64,000 nt of DNA, from the NCBI RefSeq assembly GCF_001598055.1, contig NZ_CP014844.1:3871642-3935641 (forward strand), read 5' to 3'. Within the stretch, counting starts at the first letter, position 1; each line of letters starts with the position of its first letter. Source of the stretch: Cupriavidus nantongensis (GTDB taxonomy: Bacteria > Pseudomonadota > Gammaproteobacteria > Burkholderiales > Burkholderiaceae). The notes below the pieces were generated by a model that made no database searches, had not been told where the DNA came from, and worked only from the letters and a program-made list of their open reading frames with translations. The translations under genes and the position numbers were made by a program. Shown one piece after another: positions 23,901 to 33,942 of the stretch.

Positions 23901-26900
23901 TCAGCGCAGGCGGATCCAGTTGAGGCGGGCGCCGGCACCGTTGGCGCCGGGGTTGATCTGGGTGATGGCGCCGCTGCCGCCGACGGTCTGCTGCACCAGG
24001 TAGGGCCGCTTCTTCGCCGTCACCACCGACGGCGTGCCGGTGCCGCTCAGGCCGATGCCGCTGACGATGCCGTTGTTCAGCAGCGGGAAGGTGCTGCTGT
24101 TGGTGCTGCTGAAGAACGACTGCGCGGCCGCGCCGCCCGAGCCCATCGACACGCCCATGGTGAAGCCCGACGGCACCTCGGCATTGCACGACAGCGCCTG
24201 CGACAACGCCGAGCTGGGCGGGATGGTGGTGTTGACGATAAACATGCCGTAGGCGATCACCGGGTTGTAGATCACCTGCTCGCGCGTGGCCGACGGCAGC
24301 GGCAGTTGCCAGCCGTATTTGTTGTTGCCGCTGGCGCAGGCGCTCGAGCCTTGCCAGCACACCTTGTTGGCGCTGACCGTGCGCACCGTCACCGTGCTGC
24401 CGGCCGCGCGCCCTTCGGCGGTAATCGATTGCTGCGTCAGGTTGGCGGCGGACAGCGGCCGGGTGGCGCTGGCCAGCGACGCATAGCGGGCCTGCGCGCC
24501 GGCCACCGCGTTCCATCCCGCCATGTCCCAGTCCCACACGCCATACAGCCCCTGCCCGCCCGGCTCGAACACCGCTTCGCTGCCCTGGGTCTGCTCCAGC
24601 CGGCGGCCGGTGCCGAACGCCACCACCACGCGCGGCATCGCCGCGGCGCCGGTGCCGGTACCGGGCACCGAGCCCACCGCCACTTTGGTGGTGATCGGCT
24701 TGCCGCCGGTCTGCATCAGCGGGCTGGTGCCGGCGCGCCATTGGTCCGGATTGTCCGAGGTCAGGTCGAAGCGCCACAGGTTGCCGAACACGTCGCCGGC
24801 GTAGACATAGTCGGTGATGTGGTCGCCGTCGAGGTCGGCCGGCGTGACATAGGCAATGCCGTTGCGGCTGCCGGCGCCGGCCGGGTCCTGCTGCGGGCCG
24901 TAGCCGGTGCCGAGATAGCGGAAGCTGCGCGAGCCGTCGGCCGGGTCGACCAGCATGATGAACAGGCCGGCCGAGCCGCTCTTGCTGTTGAGCCCGTTGC
25001 CGAACAGCACCGCCCACTGGCCGTTGTGCAGGCGCCGGATCACCGGCGTGCCATAGGTGTTGCCGAGGTGGTCGCCGCACGCGGTGTCGCCGGTGCATTG
25101 CAGCGTGTTGTTCCACTCGCCGATCACCGTGGCGCTGGCCGCCGCGGGGGTATCGCCGAAGCGCTCCGGATCGGTCACGTCGAGCGCGTACAGCGCGCCG
25201 CCGGTCGCGATCGCGGTCTTGCTGGCGAGCGGCCCGCCGCGGTTCGCGCCCGGCCCCAGGCCGCCGACCAGCCAGGTATGCCAGGCCCCGGCGTAGTACA
25301 GGTCGCCGGTGCCGGGCGTGGCATCGACAAACAGGTTGTGCACGTATTGCGGCGAACTGTAGGCGAGCGCCGCACTGGTCGAATGGATGGTGTCGAGCAC
25401 CGCGCCGGGCATGTAGGCCAGCACCTCGCGGCCGTCGTTGGGCTTGCCGGCGTCGTTGCCGACGAAGGCGCCCGCCGCGTTGTAGTAGCCGGAGCGGAAG
25501 CCGTGCAGCAGCCCGTCGTTGGCGCCGACATAGACCACGTTGAGCCGCTGCGCCTTGGCTTGCCGGAAGGCGTCGTAGCTGCCGGCGGGCTCCGCCGGGC
25601 TGGCGCGCTTGTACAGGGCATCGGTCCACGGCCCGCTGTACGGCGACGACGGCGCGCCGACCCAGGTCGGGCTCGAATCGATGATGTCGCCCAGCACGCC
25701 GGTGCGCTTGCGAAACAGCCCGGCGCCGGCCGCGGTCAGTTCCTTGCTGCGGTCGCCGCGCAGGTAGTCGAGGCGGTCGCCGCTTTGCGTGGCATCGCCC
25801 GCGCTCAGCTTCGCCTTGAGCGCGGCGGGCAGGTTGGTGTCCCAGCGCAGCGGGATGCCGGTGCTGCCGCTCCAGGTCAGGATCCTGCGGCTGTCGGGCG
25901 CCTGCGCCACCACCGAGGTGCCGGTCGCCGCGCAATTGCCGCCGGTCAGCGTGCAATGGGCGTTCCAGTTGGCCACGGTGGCAATCGACACCGAGTCGGT
26001 GGCGGGATCGTAGAGCAGGTTCTGCGCGCTCAGCTCGCCCCACCAGTTGGTCGGATGGTAGTAGGCCAGGTACACCTGCGAGCCCGCCTCGACCCGCGCC
26101 GACTGCTGCACGTTGGTGCCGGCCGAACTGCTGGACTGGCCCACCGGCTCGGCCTTGAAGCAGGTGATCTCGTGCACGTTGCTGCCGCCGCCGGTGCCCG
26201 CGGCGAAACCGAAGCGCAGCGACGCCGGTACCGGCCCGTTGGCCTGCGTGATGTCCTGGTCGGTGATCACCGGCGTGGCCGCGCCGCCGTTGTAGCTGTA
26301 GGACATGCTCAGCAGCCCGTTCTGCGTCAGCTTGAGCGAATAGACGATGGGGATGCCCTTGGCGCGCGTCGGCCGCGACACCGCCTGCTGGTTGGCGATC
26401 TTGTCGGGCAGGTCGCTGATGCCGAGCATGCGGTAGTTGTAGGCAAGGCGCCGCCCCTTGACGTCGCCGCCGTCCCTGCCGTTGCTCCAGTCCTGTACAT
26501 AGCCGCGCGCACAGGTGTTCTGCACCGCCTGCGCGCGTTTGCTGGCGCTCAGGTTGTCGGGGTAGTAGCCCGGATAGGCGGCGCGCAGGCCGGCCCAGTT
26601 GGTGTCGCCCGAGCCGCGCACGCTGATGCGGTTGGCCTGGAACGCCGGGCCTGAGTCGGTGTTGTCGGCCTTGTTCGAGAAGTTGCCGAACTCGTCGATG
26701 CCGATGCCGATATAGCCCCCGGCCACGCCGTCGTACGCGGCGTTGACGTTGGAGCAGCTGTAGCCCAGGCTGCCGCCCAGCCCGCCCACGGTCGGGCTCC
26801 TGCTGCCGTCGGCGAGATAGAAGCTGATGCCGTCGGCGCCGGTGCCGCGCAGGTTGTCGCCGCCGTAGGTGACGGTGGAGAACGTGACCTGCAGCCCCTC

Positions 26901-27275
26901 CTGCATGCCGAAGGTGAAGCGGGACACCACCGCGCCGGTCTGGTTGTCGCCGTTGGCGCCCTCGGCCGTGTCGCCGTTGGTCAGCCGCAGCGCGCCGTAG
27001 CCCGGTGCGTCCGGCACGCTGCCGCTGGCGCCGCCGACCAGCTTCGAGTTGCGGTCCCGGTAGTAGGTGAAGCTCGACGTGGCGCAGCCCGGGATCGAGC
27101 CGGTGCCGTTGCCGGCGGTCAGGCACGCGCCATTCAGCGCCACCCAGTCGTAAGAGGACGAGGCCCCGTTCAGGTTGTCCTGGATCACCAGCGCATGCGC
27201 CGGGCCCGCCAGGACCGCGTTGACAACGGCGCTGACGGCGGCGGCAATGCCAGCGAGGCGTGGAGGTTGGCTCAT
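23901..27275 (-). CDS. pilY1: Type IV pilus tip adhesin PilY1
   Basis: The 1124-residue secreted protein has a signal peptide (about 1-30, ending GPAHA). Its N-terminal half includes a lectin-like segment. The C-terminal PilY1 propeller (about 600-1000) is seen as VYVGANDGLLHGF, LYALDVTDPERF and the calcium loop DLDGDHITDYVYAGDVFGNLWR. PilY1 primes pilus assembly with the minor pilins and mediates adhesion and surface sensing. Its ATG overlaps the pilX stop. Confidence 0.93.
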   Translation of the reverse strand: MSQPPRLAGIAAAVSAVVNAVLAGPAHALVIQDNLNGASSSYDWVALNGACLTAGNGTGSIPGCATSSFTYYRDRNSKLVGGASGSVPDAPGYGALRLTNGDTAEGANGDNQTGAVVSRFTFGMQEGLQVTFSTVTYGGDNLRGTGADGISFYLADGSRSPTVGGLGGSLGYSCSNVNAAYDGVAGGYIGIGIDEFGNFSNKADNTDSGPAFQANRISVRGSGDTNWAGLRAAYPGYYPDNLSASKRAQAVQNTCARGYVQDWSNGRDGGDVKGRRLAYNYRMLGISDLPDKIANQQAVSRPTRAKGIPIVYSLKLTQNGLLSMSYSYNGGAATPVITDQDITQANGPVPASLRFGFAAGTGGGSNVHEITCFKAEPVGQSSSSAGTNVQQSARVEAGSQVYLAYYHPTNWWGELSAQNLLYDPATDSVSIATVANWNAHCTLTGGNCAATGTSVVAQAPDSRRILTWSGSTGIPLRWDTNLPAALKAKLSAGDATQSGDRLDYLRGDRSKELTAAGAGLFRKRTGVLGDIIDSSPTWVGAPSSPYSGPWTDALYKRASPAEPAGSYDAFRQAKAQRLNVVYVGANDGLLHGFRSGYYNAAGAFVGNDAGKPNDGREVLAYMPGAVLDTIHSTSAALAYSSPQYVHNLFVDATPGTGDLYYAGAWHTWLVGGLGPGANRGGPLASKTAIATGGALYALDVTDPERFGDTPAAASATVIGEWNNTLQCTGDTACGDHLGNTYGTPVIRRLHNGQWAVLFGNGLNSKSGSAGLFIMLVDPADGSRSFRYLGTGYGPQQDPAGAGSRNGIAYVTPADLDGDHITDYVYAGDVFGNLWRFDLTSDNPDQWRAGTSPLMQTGGKPITTKVAVGSVPGTGTGAAAMPRVVVAFGTGRRLEQTQGSEAVFEPGGQGLYGVWDWDMAGWNAVAGAQARYASLASATRPLSAANLTQQSITAEGRAAGSTVTVRTVSANKVCWQGSSACASGNNKYGWQLPLPSATREQVIYNPVIAYGMFIVNTTIPPSSALSQALSCNAEVPSGFTMGVSMGSGGAAAQSFFSSTNSSTFPLLNNGIVSGIGLSGTGTPSVVTAKKRPYLVQQTVGGSGAITQINPGANGAGARLNWIRLR

Positions 27276-27874
27276 CACTCTTTCCCGAGATCCTTGGTGC
27301 CGGCGCCAAGCTGGTAGGTGCTCTGCACCACCGCGGCGGTGCCGTCGCTGCCGCCATAGCCGGCGCCGGTGACGCGGAACAGCATCGACAGGCCATCCGG
27401 CGACAGGCCCAGATAGTGGATGTAGAGGCTGGGGGCGCGCGCGTAGTTGATGTCGGTGCCGTTCAGGCCGCCGGGGCTGCCGGCGCTCGCAAGGCGCATC
27501 GACGGCGGCAGGTAATCCGCCCGCGCCGGCGTCCACGGCAGGGTGGCCGGGTCTGCCAGCGCGTTGGCGCAGACCTGCAGGTTGGCCGGATCGTTGGCGT
27601 CGATCACGCTGTTGCAGGCGGCGCCGGCGGAGCCGTTGCCCCGCCCCAGCCACCATTCGCCGTACTGCAGCGCGCCCTGCGCGGCCTCGAACGCGCGCTG
27701 CTTCTCGCGGGTGTTGCCGGCGATCTTCTCCTGCAGGCCGAAGCCGCGGAACATCGTCACCGACAGCAGCGACAGGATCAGCAGGAACAGCAGGCCGATG
27801 ATCAGCACATAGCCGCGCGGCGCGGCGCCGGCGCGGGCACCGATGCGGAAACGGTCTGGCTGGGCGCGTGTCAT
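27275..27874 (-). CDS. pilX: Type IV pilus minor pilin PilX
   Basis: The 199-residue protein has the PilX N-terminus: RGYVLIIGLLFLLILSLLSV followed by EKIAGNTREKQRAFEAAQGALQ. It lacks the usual Glu 5, as PilX/GspK-type subunits may. It is coupled to pilW upstream and pilY1 downstream by 4-base and 3-base overlaps. Confidence 0.9.
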   Translation of the reverse strand: MTRAQPDRFRIGARAGAAPRGYVLIIGLLFLLILSLLSVTMFRGFGLQEKIAGNTREKQRAFEAAQGALQYGEWWLGRGNGSAGAACNSVIDANDPANLQVCANALADPATLPWTPARADYLPPSMRLASAGSPGGLNGTDINYARAPSLYIHYLGLSPDGLSMLFRVTGAGYGGSDGTAAVVQSTYQLGAGTKDLGKE

Positions 27875-28626
27875 GGGCGGTTCATCAGGCTGATGGTCTG
27901 GGTCCAGCCGAGCGTGGCCGGCTGGCCGGGCTGGCCGGCAAAGGGATTGGCAAAGGTCAGCGTCACGCGCGCGCTGCGCACCTGGCCCCACAGTGCGCCG
28001 GCGGTGACCGCGCTGGCGCTGAGGTAGGTGTCGACGTTGCCGCCGTTGCCGGTGTCGGTGCCGTAGCGCACACGCAGCGCGGTAATGCCGCCGGCCAGCG
28101 GCACCGGCGCGCCGCCGTTGACCGCGCAGGTCAGCTCGTTGGCGGCATTGACCGCAAAGGTGTTGAGGTAGGCGGCATTGGCGCCCGAGGTATTGGCCGC
28201 GCCCTGGCAGTTCATGATGCCGTCGCCGCTGGCGGTGACAAAGCGCGCCGTCAGCGTATCGCTGGCCCCGTCGGCGCCGGACTGGCCGACGATGGCCTGC
28301 CCCGCGGCGAAATCGCCGAAGGCGCTGCCCGCCAGCGCCGGCAGCGCATCCGCGGCGACCTGGTTCAGCGGATCGGGGAAGTACCCGGCCGACTGCACCG
28401 TGTTGGCCAGCATCGTCATCACCAAGCGCTCGCTGTCCTGCAGCGCCGCCAGCCGCTCCTGGTCGCGCACGGTGCCGCGCAGGTTGAGGAACACCGTCAT
28501 CAGCGCCGCCAGCATGAACAGCGCGATCACCATCGCCACCAGCACCTCGACCAGCGAGACACCGGCCTGCGTTGCGCGATAGCGGCGGCGTGGCATGCCG
28601 CACGGGTTCCGAACGATCGCTCTCAT
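27871..28626 (-). CDS. pilW: Type IV pilus minor pilin PilW
   Basis: The 251-residue prepilin has the leader TQAG/VSLVEVLVAMVIALFMLAAL, with Glu 5. The downstream RDQERLAALQDSERLVMTMLANTVQSAGY is a PilW hallmark. I start at 28626; a shorter start at the ATG at 28596 is possible. Confidence 0.9.
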   Translation of the reverse strand: MRAIVRNPCGMPRRRYRATQAGVSLVEVLVAMVIALFMLAALMTVFLNLRGTVRDQERLAALQDSERLVMTMLANTVQSAGYFPDPLNQVAADALPALAGSAFGDFAAGQAIVGQSGADGASDTLTARFVTASGDGIMNCQGAANTSGANAAYLNTFAVNAANELTCAVNGGAPVPLAGGITALRVRYGTDTGNGGNVDTYLSASAVTAGALWGQVRSARVTLTFANPFAGQPGQPATLGWTQTISLMNRP

Positions 28627-29186
28627 GGCTGGACGTGCAGCGTCAGGCTTTGCGTGGCGGCCATGGCCGAGCTCTGCGCCGCGGTGGTCTGGTTGTAGGC
28701 CAGGTAATGCTCGCTCCAGGTGGCGGTCAGGCTGCAGCGGATCGGGCGGCTGATGTCGTTGCTGCAGTTGACCGTGGCCGCGTAGGTGGGAAAGTGCGCC
28801 GCCATCTCCGCGGCCCAGTGCTGTACGTCGTAGGCGGCTATCTGGATCGGCGTGCAGGCCGCGCTGGCGCAGTCCGGCGCGGCGGTGCTGAGCGCGCCGG
28901 TGCTGTCGGTGACCGTCGTGCCGGACAGCGTGAACGTCTGCGGCGCCGTGCCGGCCGCCCAGAAGCCGCGGTTGCCGTGCATCGCCGCGGCCAGGCTTTC
29001 CAGTTGCAGCGCCACCAGCGAACGCCCGCGCGCAACCTGCGTATTGGCGAGCGCCGCCGCCTGCATCTTGGCCAGTCCGAGCAGCCCCACCGAGGTGATC
29101 ACCAGCGTGATCAGCACCTCGATCAGCGACAGTCCGCGCGCCATGCGGTGCCGGCGCAGGCTGCGGTTGCGTCCGGTCACTGGCAT
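28623..29186 (-). CDS. pilV: Type IV pilus minor pilin PilV
   Basis: The 187-residue prepilin has the leader RMARG/LSLIEVLITLVITSVGLLGLAKMQ, including the LGLAKMQ typical of PilV. It overlaps both pilW and the fimT-like gene by a few bases, so the cluster is one operon. Confidence 0.9.
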   Translation of the reverse strand: MPVTGRNRSLRRHRMARGLSLIEVLITLVITSVGLLGLAKMQAAALANTQVARGRSLVALQLESLAAAMHGNRGFWAAGTAPQTFTLSGTTVTDSTGALSTAAPDCASAACTPIQIAAYDVQHWAAEMAAHFPTYAATVNCSNDISRPIRCSLTATWSEHYLAYNQTTAAQSSAMAATQSLTLHVQP

Positions 29187-29737
29187 GCACCCTCCCCGGC
29201 GCGCTGGATGGTCTGCCGGCCGGCGATATTGATGGCGATGCAGCGCGTGGCCTCGGCCGCCACCGGGCTGGTGCGCAGCGTCATCGTCAACGCGCCGCCG
29301 GGCAGCACGGCAAAGCCATCGCGGTTAAAGGTCAGGAAGGCCGCCCCGGCCGGCGTGGTGAAGGTGTCGGTGGCGGACCAGCCGGCGCGGTAGTGCAGCA
29401 GCTCGTCGGCCGGCGGCGCCGCGTCCACCGTGCCCGAGCCATTGCGGTCGACGAAGGCGATCCAGCCGCGCGCCCAGTTGCCGGCGCCCAGGCAGGCGGT
29501 GCCATTGGCGGACGGGCACACGCTGACCGGCAGGCCGCGCTTGATGGCCTCGCTGCGCGCGAGCTGCAGGGTGCCGACCATCGACTGGATCTCGCTGTCG
29601 ACGCGGCTGGTGCGCAGCAGCGAGACGAACGAAGGCGTGCCGATCGCGGCCAGGATCGCCACCATCACCACCACCGCCATCAGCTCGACCAGCGTCAGCC
29701 CGCGGCAGCGCCGGCGCAACGCGACCGGGCCGGGCAT
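29177..29737 (-). CDS. fimT: Type IV pilus minor pilin FimT/GspH-like
   Basis: The 186-residue prepilin has the leader RCRG/LTLVELMAVVVMVAILAAIGTPSF and the GspH/FimT body (QLARSEAIKRGLPVSVCPS). The ATG at 29737 places the cleavage site after a 17-residue leader, which fits the family; longer frames from 29797 or 29902 are possible. It opens the minus-strand operon. Confidence 0.87.
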   Translation of the reverse strand: MPGPVALRRRCRGLTLVELMAVVVMVAILAAIGTPSFVSLLRTSRVDSEIQSMVGTLQLARSEAIKRGLPVSVCPSANGTACLGAGNWARGWIAFVDRNGSGTVDAAPPADELLHYRAGWSATDTFTTPAGAAFLTFNRDGFAVLPGGALTMTLRTSPVAAEATRCIAINIAGRQTIQRAGEGACQ

Positions 29738-30273
29738 GGCCACATCGTGGTGAGAGCGGGGAGGCGCGGTATCGCGAAGGCGAACCGTCGCCGGCATGTC
29801 AGCGCGCGGGCAGAGGTGCCGCCGCCGATGGACAAGGAACTGCCAGGATGACCCTATGCATGTTGACCCCCGATAAATGGCTTTGTTATCTGGGCAAGGC
29901 ACTCCGCTCTGACGGCGGAAAGGCCAGCCCGCACCCGAATTCTTGTTCTATGCCTCGCTGCCGGCCGGGTGGCTGGCAACGGGATGCTGCAGTTCGAACC
30001 GAACCGCGAACCGGATAGCGGAATCGTTACGACTTTGCAACACCCGCGATAGTGGGGAATTTGATATTTCCTGTCAATTGCATCGTGCAGCGTTTGGCGG
30101 CGGCGAGCCGGCAAGGCGTTGGGCCGCCGCAACTGGCCGCAGGCAAGCCTCAGAATCGGGCGCGGCATGCCCGCGCTTAACACAATGGTGCGGATCTTTC
30201 TGCTTTACGTTTGGGCACGTTCGCGGCGGGGAGGGCTGGCTAATCTGGGCCCATCGCCTTCACAGCCCTTGCC
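29738..30273. other. Intergenic region between the two divergent pilin clusters
   Basis: No gene is supported in these 536 bases. It must hold divergent promoters. I looked for sigma54-type sites (GG-N10-GC) and found only imperfect candidates such as CTGGCAGTTCCTTGTCC on the minus strand near 29836-29852. The part around 30000-30080 is AT-richer than its surroundings. Confidence 0.5.
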
Positions 30274-30591
30274 ATGTCCTTATCCGCAATTCGGCGTCGA
30301 CTGCCGCCGCCGGCCACCCCGCAACCCAGGCTCCAGCGCGCCTACGCGCTGGTCGAGGCGCTTGGCGCCCTGACGATCGTGCTGGCCGGACTGCTGCCGA
30401 CGGCGCTGGCCGGCAGCACCGGACTGGGCTGGCTGCGCCAGCTGGAGCGCCTGGCGCAGGCCACGCGCAACGCGGCCGACGATGCCGAGCTGGGCCGTTG
30501 CGCGACACCGCTGGCCGCGGTCGCGGCCATCGTGCCGATGCCGGATGCCGGCGGCTGCCTGCCGGCCGGGTCGACATGGGGGCGACCATGA
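30274..30591 (+). CDS. PilV-like minor pilin (second cluster), short and diverged
   Basis: The 105-residue protein has a prepilin-like N-terminus RAYALVEALGALTIVLAGLLPTALAGS, with Ala in place of Gly before the cleavage site and Glu at position 5. The soluble part is much shorter than a usual PilV. No ribosome site stands out before the ATG. Its stop overlaps the next start (ATGA). Confidence 0.65.
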   Translation: MSLSAIRRRLPPPATPQPRLQRAYALVEALGALTIVLAGLLPTALAGSTGLGWLRQLERLAQATRNAADDAELGRCATPLAAVAAIVPMPDAGGCLPAGSTWGRP

Positions 30592-31526
30592 GCAGCCCCA
30601 TTGACGCCCGGACCTCGCCGACCCGCCTGCGCGGCTTCTCGCTGGTCGAGTTGATGGTCGGCATGACGCTTGGCCTGATCGCCTCTGCCGCGGCCGGCGC
30701 CGCCTTCCTGAACGCGCACGCGGCCTACCTCGCCAGCACCGACCGCGTGCTGGTCGAGGAACGCGGCCAGCGCGCGCTGGCCATTCTTTCCACGCTGCTG
30801 CGCCAGGCCGGCTGGCCGGGCGAGCCGGCGTCCGGCAGCGCCAGCACCGACCAGCCCGCGGTCAGCGGCGCCGACAATTGCGGCCAGCCCGCCTTGGCCG
30901 CCGTGCCTGCGTGCGCCAGGGCCGCCATCGGTCTAAGCGACGCGCTGCTGGTGCGCTTCAGCGGCAGCAGCCTGCCCGCCGCGCCGGCCCAGCCGGACGA
31001 CACCATGACCGACTGCAGCGGCTATCCGGTCGCTGCAAGCGCGGCGGCCGCCGCGGCAAACCCCGGCTACGTCGCCCAGAACCTGCTCTATGTGGCGGCT
31101 GGCGCCGATGGCGTGCCGCAACTGCTGTGCCGGTACCCGGCCCGTCGCAATGGCCTGATCGACGGCAGCGGCTGGACCTCGGGGGCGCTGGTGCGCGGCG
31201 TGGAGTCGCTGCAACTGCGTTATGGGCTGGACCTGGACCAGGACGGCCGCCCCGAGCGTTTCGAGACGGCATCGGCAATCCCGCCACTGGGCGATGCCGC
31301 ATGGCAACGCGTAGTGGCGGTCCAGATCGCCATCGCCGTGCGGGGCGACCGTCCGGGGTCGGCCGGCTTGGTCCGGGGCAGCGGCGCCGACACGCTGCCG
31401 CCGCCCGGCACTGCCGCGGCGGACCTGCCGCCCGCTGCACCGGCGCAGGCCGGTACCACACGCCGCGTGTTTACCGCCACGGTGCGGCTGCGCAATGCGC
31501 CCCGCTGCCAGGAGACCCTGTGCTAG
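30588..31526 (+). CDS. PilW-like minor pilin (second cluster)
   Basis: From the ATG in the ATGA overlap the protein has 312 residues. The leader RLRG/FSLVELMVGMTLGLIASAAAGAAFL has Glu 5, and VLVEERGQRALAILSTLLRQAGWPG matches the PilW pattern. The later part contains LDLDQDGRPERFE, a possible calcium loop. An upstream in-frame ATG at 30576 is an alternative start. Confidence 0.8.
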   Translation: MSSPIDARTSPTRLRGFSLVELMVGMTLGLIASAAAGAAFLNAHAAYLASTDRVLVEERGQRALAILSTLLRQAGWPGEPASGSASTDQPAVSGADNCGQPALAAVPACARAAIGLSDALLVRFSGSSLPAAPAQPDDTMTDCSGYPVAASAAAAAANPGYVAQNLLYVAAGADGVPQLLCRYPARRNGLIDGSGWTSGALVRGVESLQLRYGLDLDQDGRPERFETASAIPPLGDAAWQRVVAVQIAIAVRGDRPGSAGLVRGSGADTLPPPGTAAADLPPAAPAQAGTTRRVFTATVRLRNAPRCQETLC

Positions 31527-32113
31527 CGCGCTGTCTGCCACGCCTGCGCCATGCCGGCGCCGTCACGCTGCTGCTGTGCGGAACCCTGCTGCTGATGGTG
31601 GTGCTGATCGCTGCGGCCACGCTGCAGATGCTGCTGTCCGGGCGGCAGCTTGCCGTCATGCAGCGCGAACGCGAACTCGCGTTCCGCGCCGCCGAGGCGG
31701 CCTTGCGCGATGGTGAGGCCGATTTGATGGCGGCCGCCACATCGCCGGACGCGCACGACCGACTGGCCCTGTGGCCGGCGCCGGGTCGCTGCGGCAGCGG
31801 CCGGCAGGCGGGCCTGTGCCGGCCCGCGCTGGCCGGACCGCCGGTGTGGCAGCCGTGGCTACGGCCGGATGCCGATGTCGACGCCGTCGGCGTGCCGCTG
31901 GGGCGCTTTACCGGCGCGGCGCTGCCGGCGGGCGCGGACACGCTGGAACCGCCGCGCTATGTCGCAGAGATTCTGGATGAAGCACCGGCCGGCTACGGCG
32001 CGCCGGACCCCGCTGTCGCCATCGCCCCGTGGCCGCGGATCCGTGTGACCGCGATCGGCTTCGGCCCCACGCGCGCCGTGCGCGCCCTGTTGCAAAGCGT
32101 GATCCAGCCATGA
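31520..32113 (+). CDS. PilX-like minor pilin (second cluster)
   Basis: A GTG start with AGGAG five bases upstream gives 197 residues. The N-terminus HAGAVTLLLCGTLLLMVVLIAAATLQMLLSG lacks Glu 5, as in PilX, and is followed by RERELAFRAAEAALRDGEADL, the PilX/GspK helix. It overlaps pilW by 7 bases and the next gene by 4. Confidence 0.75.
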   Translation: MLARCLPRLRHAGAVTLLLCGTLLLMVVLIAAATLQMLLSGRQLAVMQRERELAFRAAEAALRDGEADLMAAATSPDAHDRLALWPAPGRCGSGRQAGLCRPALAGPPVWQPWLRPDADVDAVGVPLGRFTGAALPAGADTLEPPRYVAEILDEAPAGYGAPDPAVAIAPWPRIRVTAIGFGPTRAVRALLQSVIQP

Positions 32114-33942
32114 CCCGCCTCGCCCGCTGCGCGCTCTTCTGCCTTGCCCTGATGCTGGTTCCCGCGTGCCATGCCGCCGGATCCGAAGCGGGCCGGCTGC
32201 CGCTGGCCTACCGGACCGCGAACGGCGCCTACCCGTGGACCGGGCGCTTGTTCGCCATTTGCTGGCAGGACCTGACGCAGGCGCCCTCACCCCACCTGTG
32301 GGAAGCCGGCGACCGCCTCGACCGCCGGACAGTGCCGTCGCGACGGCTATTCACGTATGCGGCACCGTACGGCGAGACGGCGCGCGCCATTGTGCTGCAA
32401 TGGGATGCGACCACCGAAGCCTTGCGCATCGGGGACAGCGCCTCGATCAACTGGCTGCGCGGCGACCAGACCCACGCCGGCCTGCGCCCGCGCGATACGC
32501 GCCTCGGCAATGCCGCAGGCGCACGCGTGCGGGTGGTGGCGCCGCCGGCCTGGTCGCCCGGCAAACCCGGCCACGCCGGCTTTCGCCTGCGCTACAGCCT
32601 GCGCCCGCACGTGGCCTGGCATGGCACCGCCGACGGCCTGCTGCACGCCTTCGATGCCGCGACCGGCGACGAGCGCGCCGCGTACCTGCCGGGCGCGCTG
32701 CTGCCTTATGCCGTGGCCATGCCGGCCCCCGGCACGCCAACGCTGCCGCCGCCATGTCCGCGCCCGGAAGCGCACGACGTCACCTTGCGCGGCGAATGGC
32801 GCACGGTGCTGCTGTGCGGCATCCCGGCCAATGCCGCCGCCGGCAACCCCGCCGCGGTCTTCGCGCTCGACGTCACCGATCCCGAAGGACAGCTGCCGTT
32901 CGTGCCGATCTGGGAGATCGCCGCGACCGACGCGCTGCCACTGGCCGCGCGCGGGCCGGTACGCGCGGCGGGCATCCGTGGTCCGGATGGTTTGCGCTGG
33001 TTCGCGGTCGTGATCCTCGAAGCAGGCACCAGTGGCGAGGCGGGCGCTGCCCGCGCCGGACTTGCCTTGCTGCCACTGGACAAGCCCGCCAGCGCCGCAT
33101 GGGGCGGGCAGTACGCGATCCGCACCTTGCCCTTGCCGGAGCGCGATTGCCTGGGCGGCCCACCGGCCAGCAGGCTGGTGGCGGTCAGCGTGCTGTCCGA
33201 CATGACCGGTGCCGCGCTCGCGGCCTATGCCACCGACGATGCCGGCCAGCTCTGGCGCTTCGCGCTCGCCGACGCGCCGCAGGCCGGCGCAGGCCCTGCC
33301 GCGGCCTGCCTGTACCGGATGCAGGTATCCGCGCAACCGGCCAGGGAAGAAGCCCCCGTGCTGCTCGGTTCCCCGAGCGCGCCCGTGGTGGTCTACGGCG
33401 CCGGCAACGAACTGGCCGCAGTGCCCGATGACCTTGCCACGCGCAGCGCCTCGGCACGCACGCCCCGGCAGGTCACGGCCCAGGCAGCTGACAACGGCCA
33501 CATCCTGTGCGCCACGCCCGGCGGCGCGCAGGATATGGGCTGGCGCCTGACCCTGCCCCATGCCGGCGAACAGCTGATCGAGATCGAGCCGGTCTTCCCC
33601 GGTTACCTGCTGTTCGTGACCCGCACGCCCGATGGCGCGCAGCGCAGCTACCTGGTACTGGCGGCGACCGGGGAATCCGTCGTGCAGCGCAACTCCGGCG
33701 AGCGCCTGCTGGTCGCCACCGGCCAGTTGCTGCCGCCCGGGGCCACCGTGTTCACAACCCGCACCGAATTGCCCGGCACGCCGGCGCAACCGGGCGGTGC
33801 CGGGCGCCAGGCGTTTGCCGTCTCGGTGTGGTCGGCCACGGACAACGCCGTCACGCAGATCGCGCAAACGCTGGCCACGCGCCGCACCGGGCGCCTGCGC
33901 TGGCGCGAGATCGTCGGCCCGGCCAGGGAGGATACGCCATGA
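32110..33942 (+). CDS. Short PilY1-like protein (second cluster)
   Basis: The 610-residue protein has a signal sequence (LFCLALMLVPACHA). Propeller segments correspond to the C-terminal half of PilY1: SINWLRGDQ, WHGTADGLLHAFDAATGDE, AVFALDVTDPEGQ and YATDDAGQLWRFAL. The long N-terminal adhesin half present in the other PilY1 (1124 residues) is missing, and the calcium loop is reduced to YATDDAGQ. It may be a tip-assembly factor without the adhesin module. Confidence 0.8.
   Translation: MTRLARCALFCLALMLVPACHAAGSEAGRLPLAYRTANGAYPWTGRLFAICWQDLTQAPSPHLWEAGDRLDRRTVPSRRLFTYAAPYGETARAIVLQWDATTEALRIGDSASINWLRGDQTHAGLRPRDTRLGNAAGARVRVVAPPAWSPGKPGHAGFRLRYSLRPHVAWHGTADGLLHAFDAATGDERAAYLPGALLPYAVAMPAPGTPTLPPPCPRPEAHDVTLRGEWRTVLLCGIPANAAAGNPAAVFALDVTDPEGQLPFVPIWEIAATDALPLAARGPVRAAGIRGPDGLRWFAVVILEAGTSGEAGAARAGLALLPLDKPASAAWGGQYAIRTLPLPERDCLGGPPASRLVAVSVLSDMTGAALAAYATDDAGQLWRFALADAPQAGAGPAAACLYRMQVSAQPAREEAPVLLGSPSAPVVVYGAGNELAAVPDDLATRSASARTPRQVTAQAADNGHILCATPGGAQDMGWRLTLPHAGEQLIEIEPVFPGYLLFVTRTPDGAQRSYLVLAATGESVVQRNSGERLLVATGQLLPPGATVFTTRTELPGTPAQPGGAGRQAFAVSVWSATDNAVTQIAQTLATRRTGRLRWREIVGPAREDTP

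Noticed and set aside
29836..29852. Sigma54 promoter before the first pilin cluster
   Set aside because: CTGGCAGTTCCTTGTCC has GG but not GC at the required 10-base spacing, so it is noted only as an imperfect candidate.
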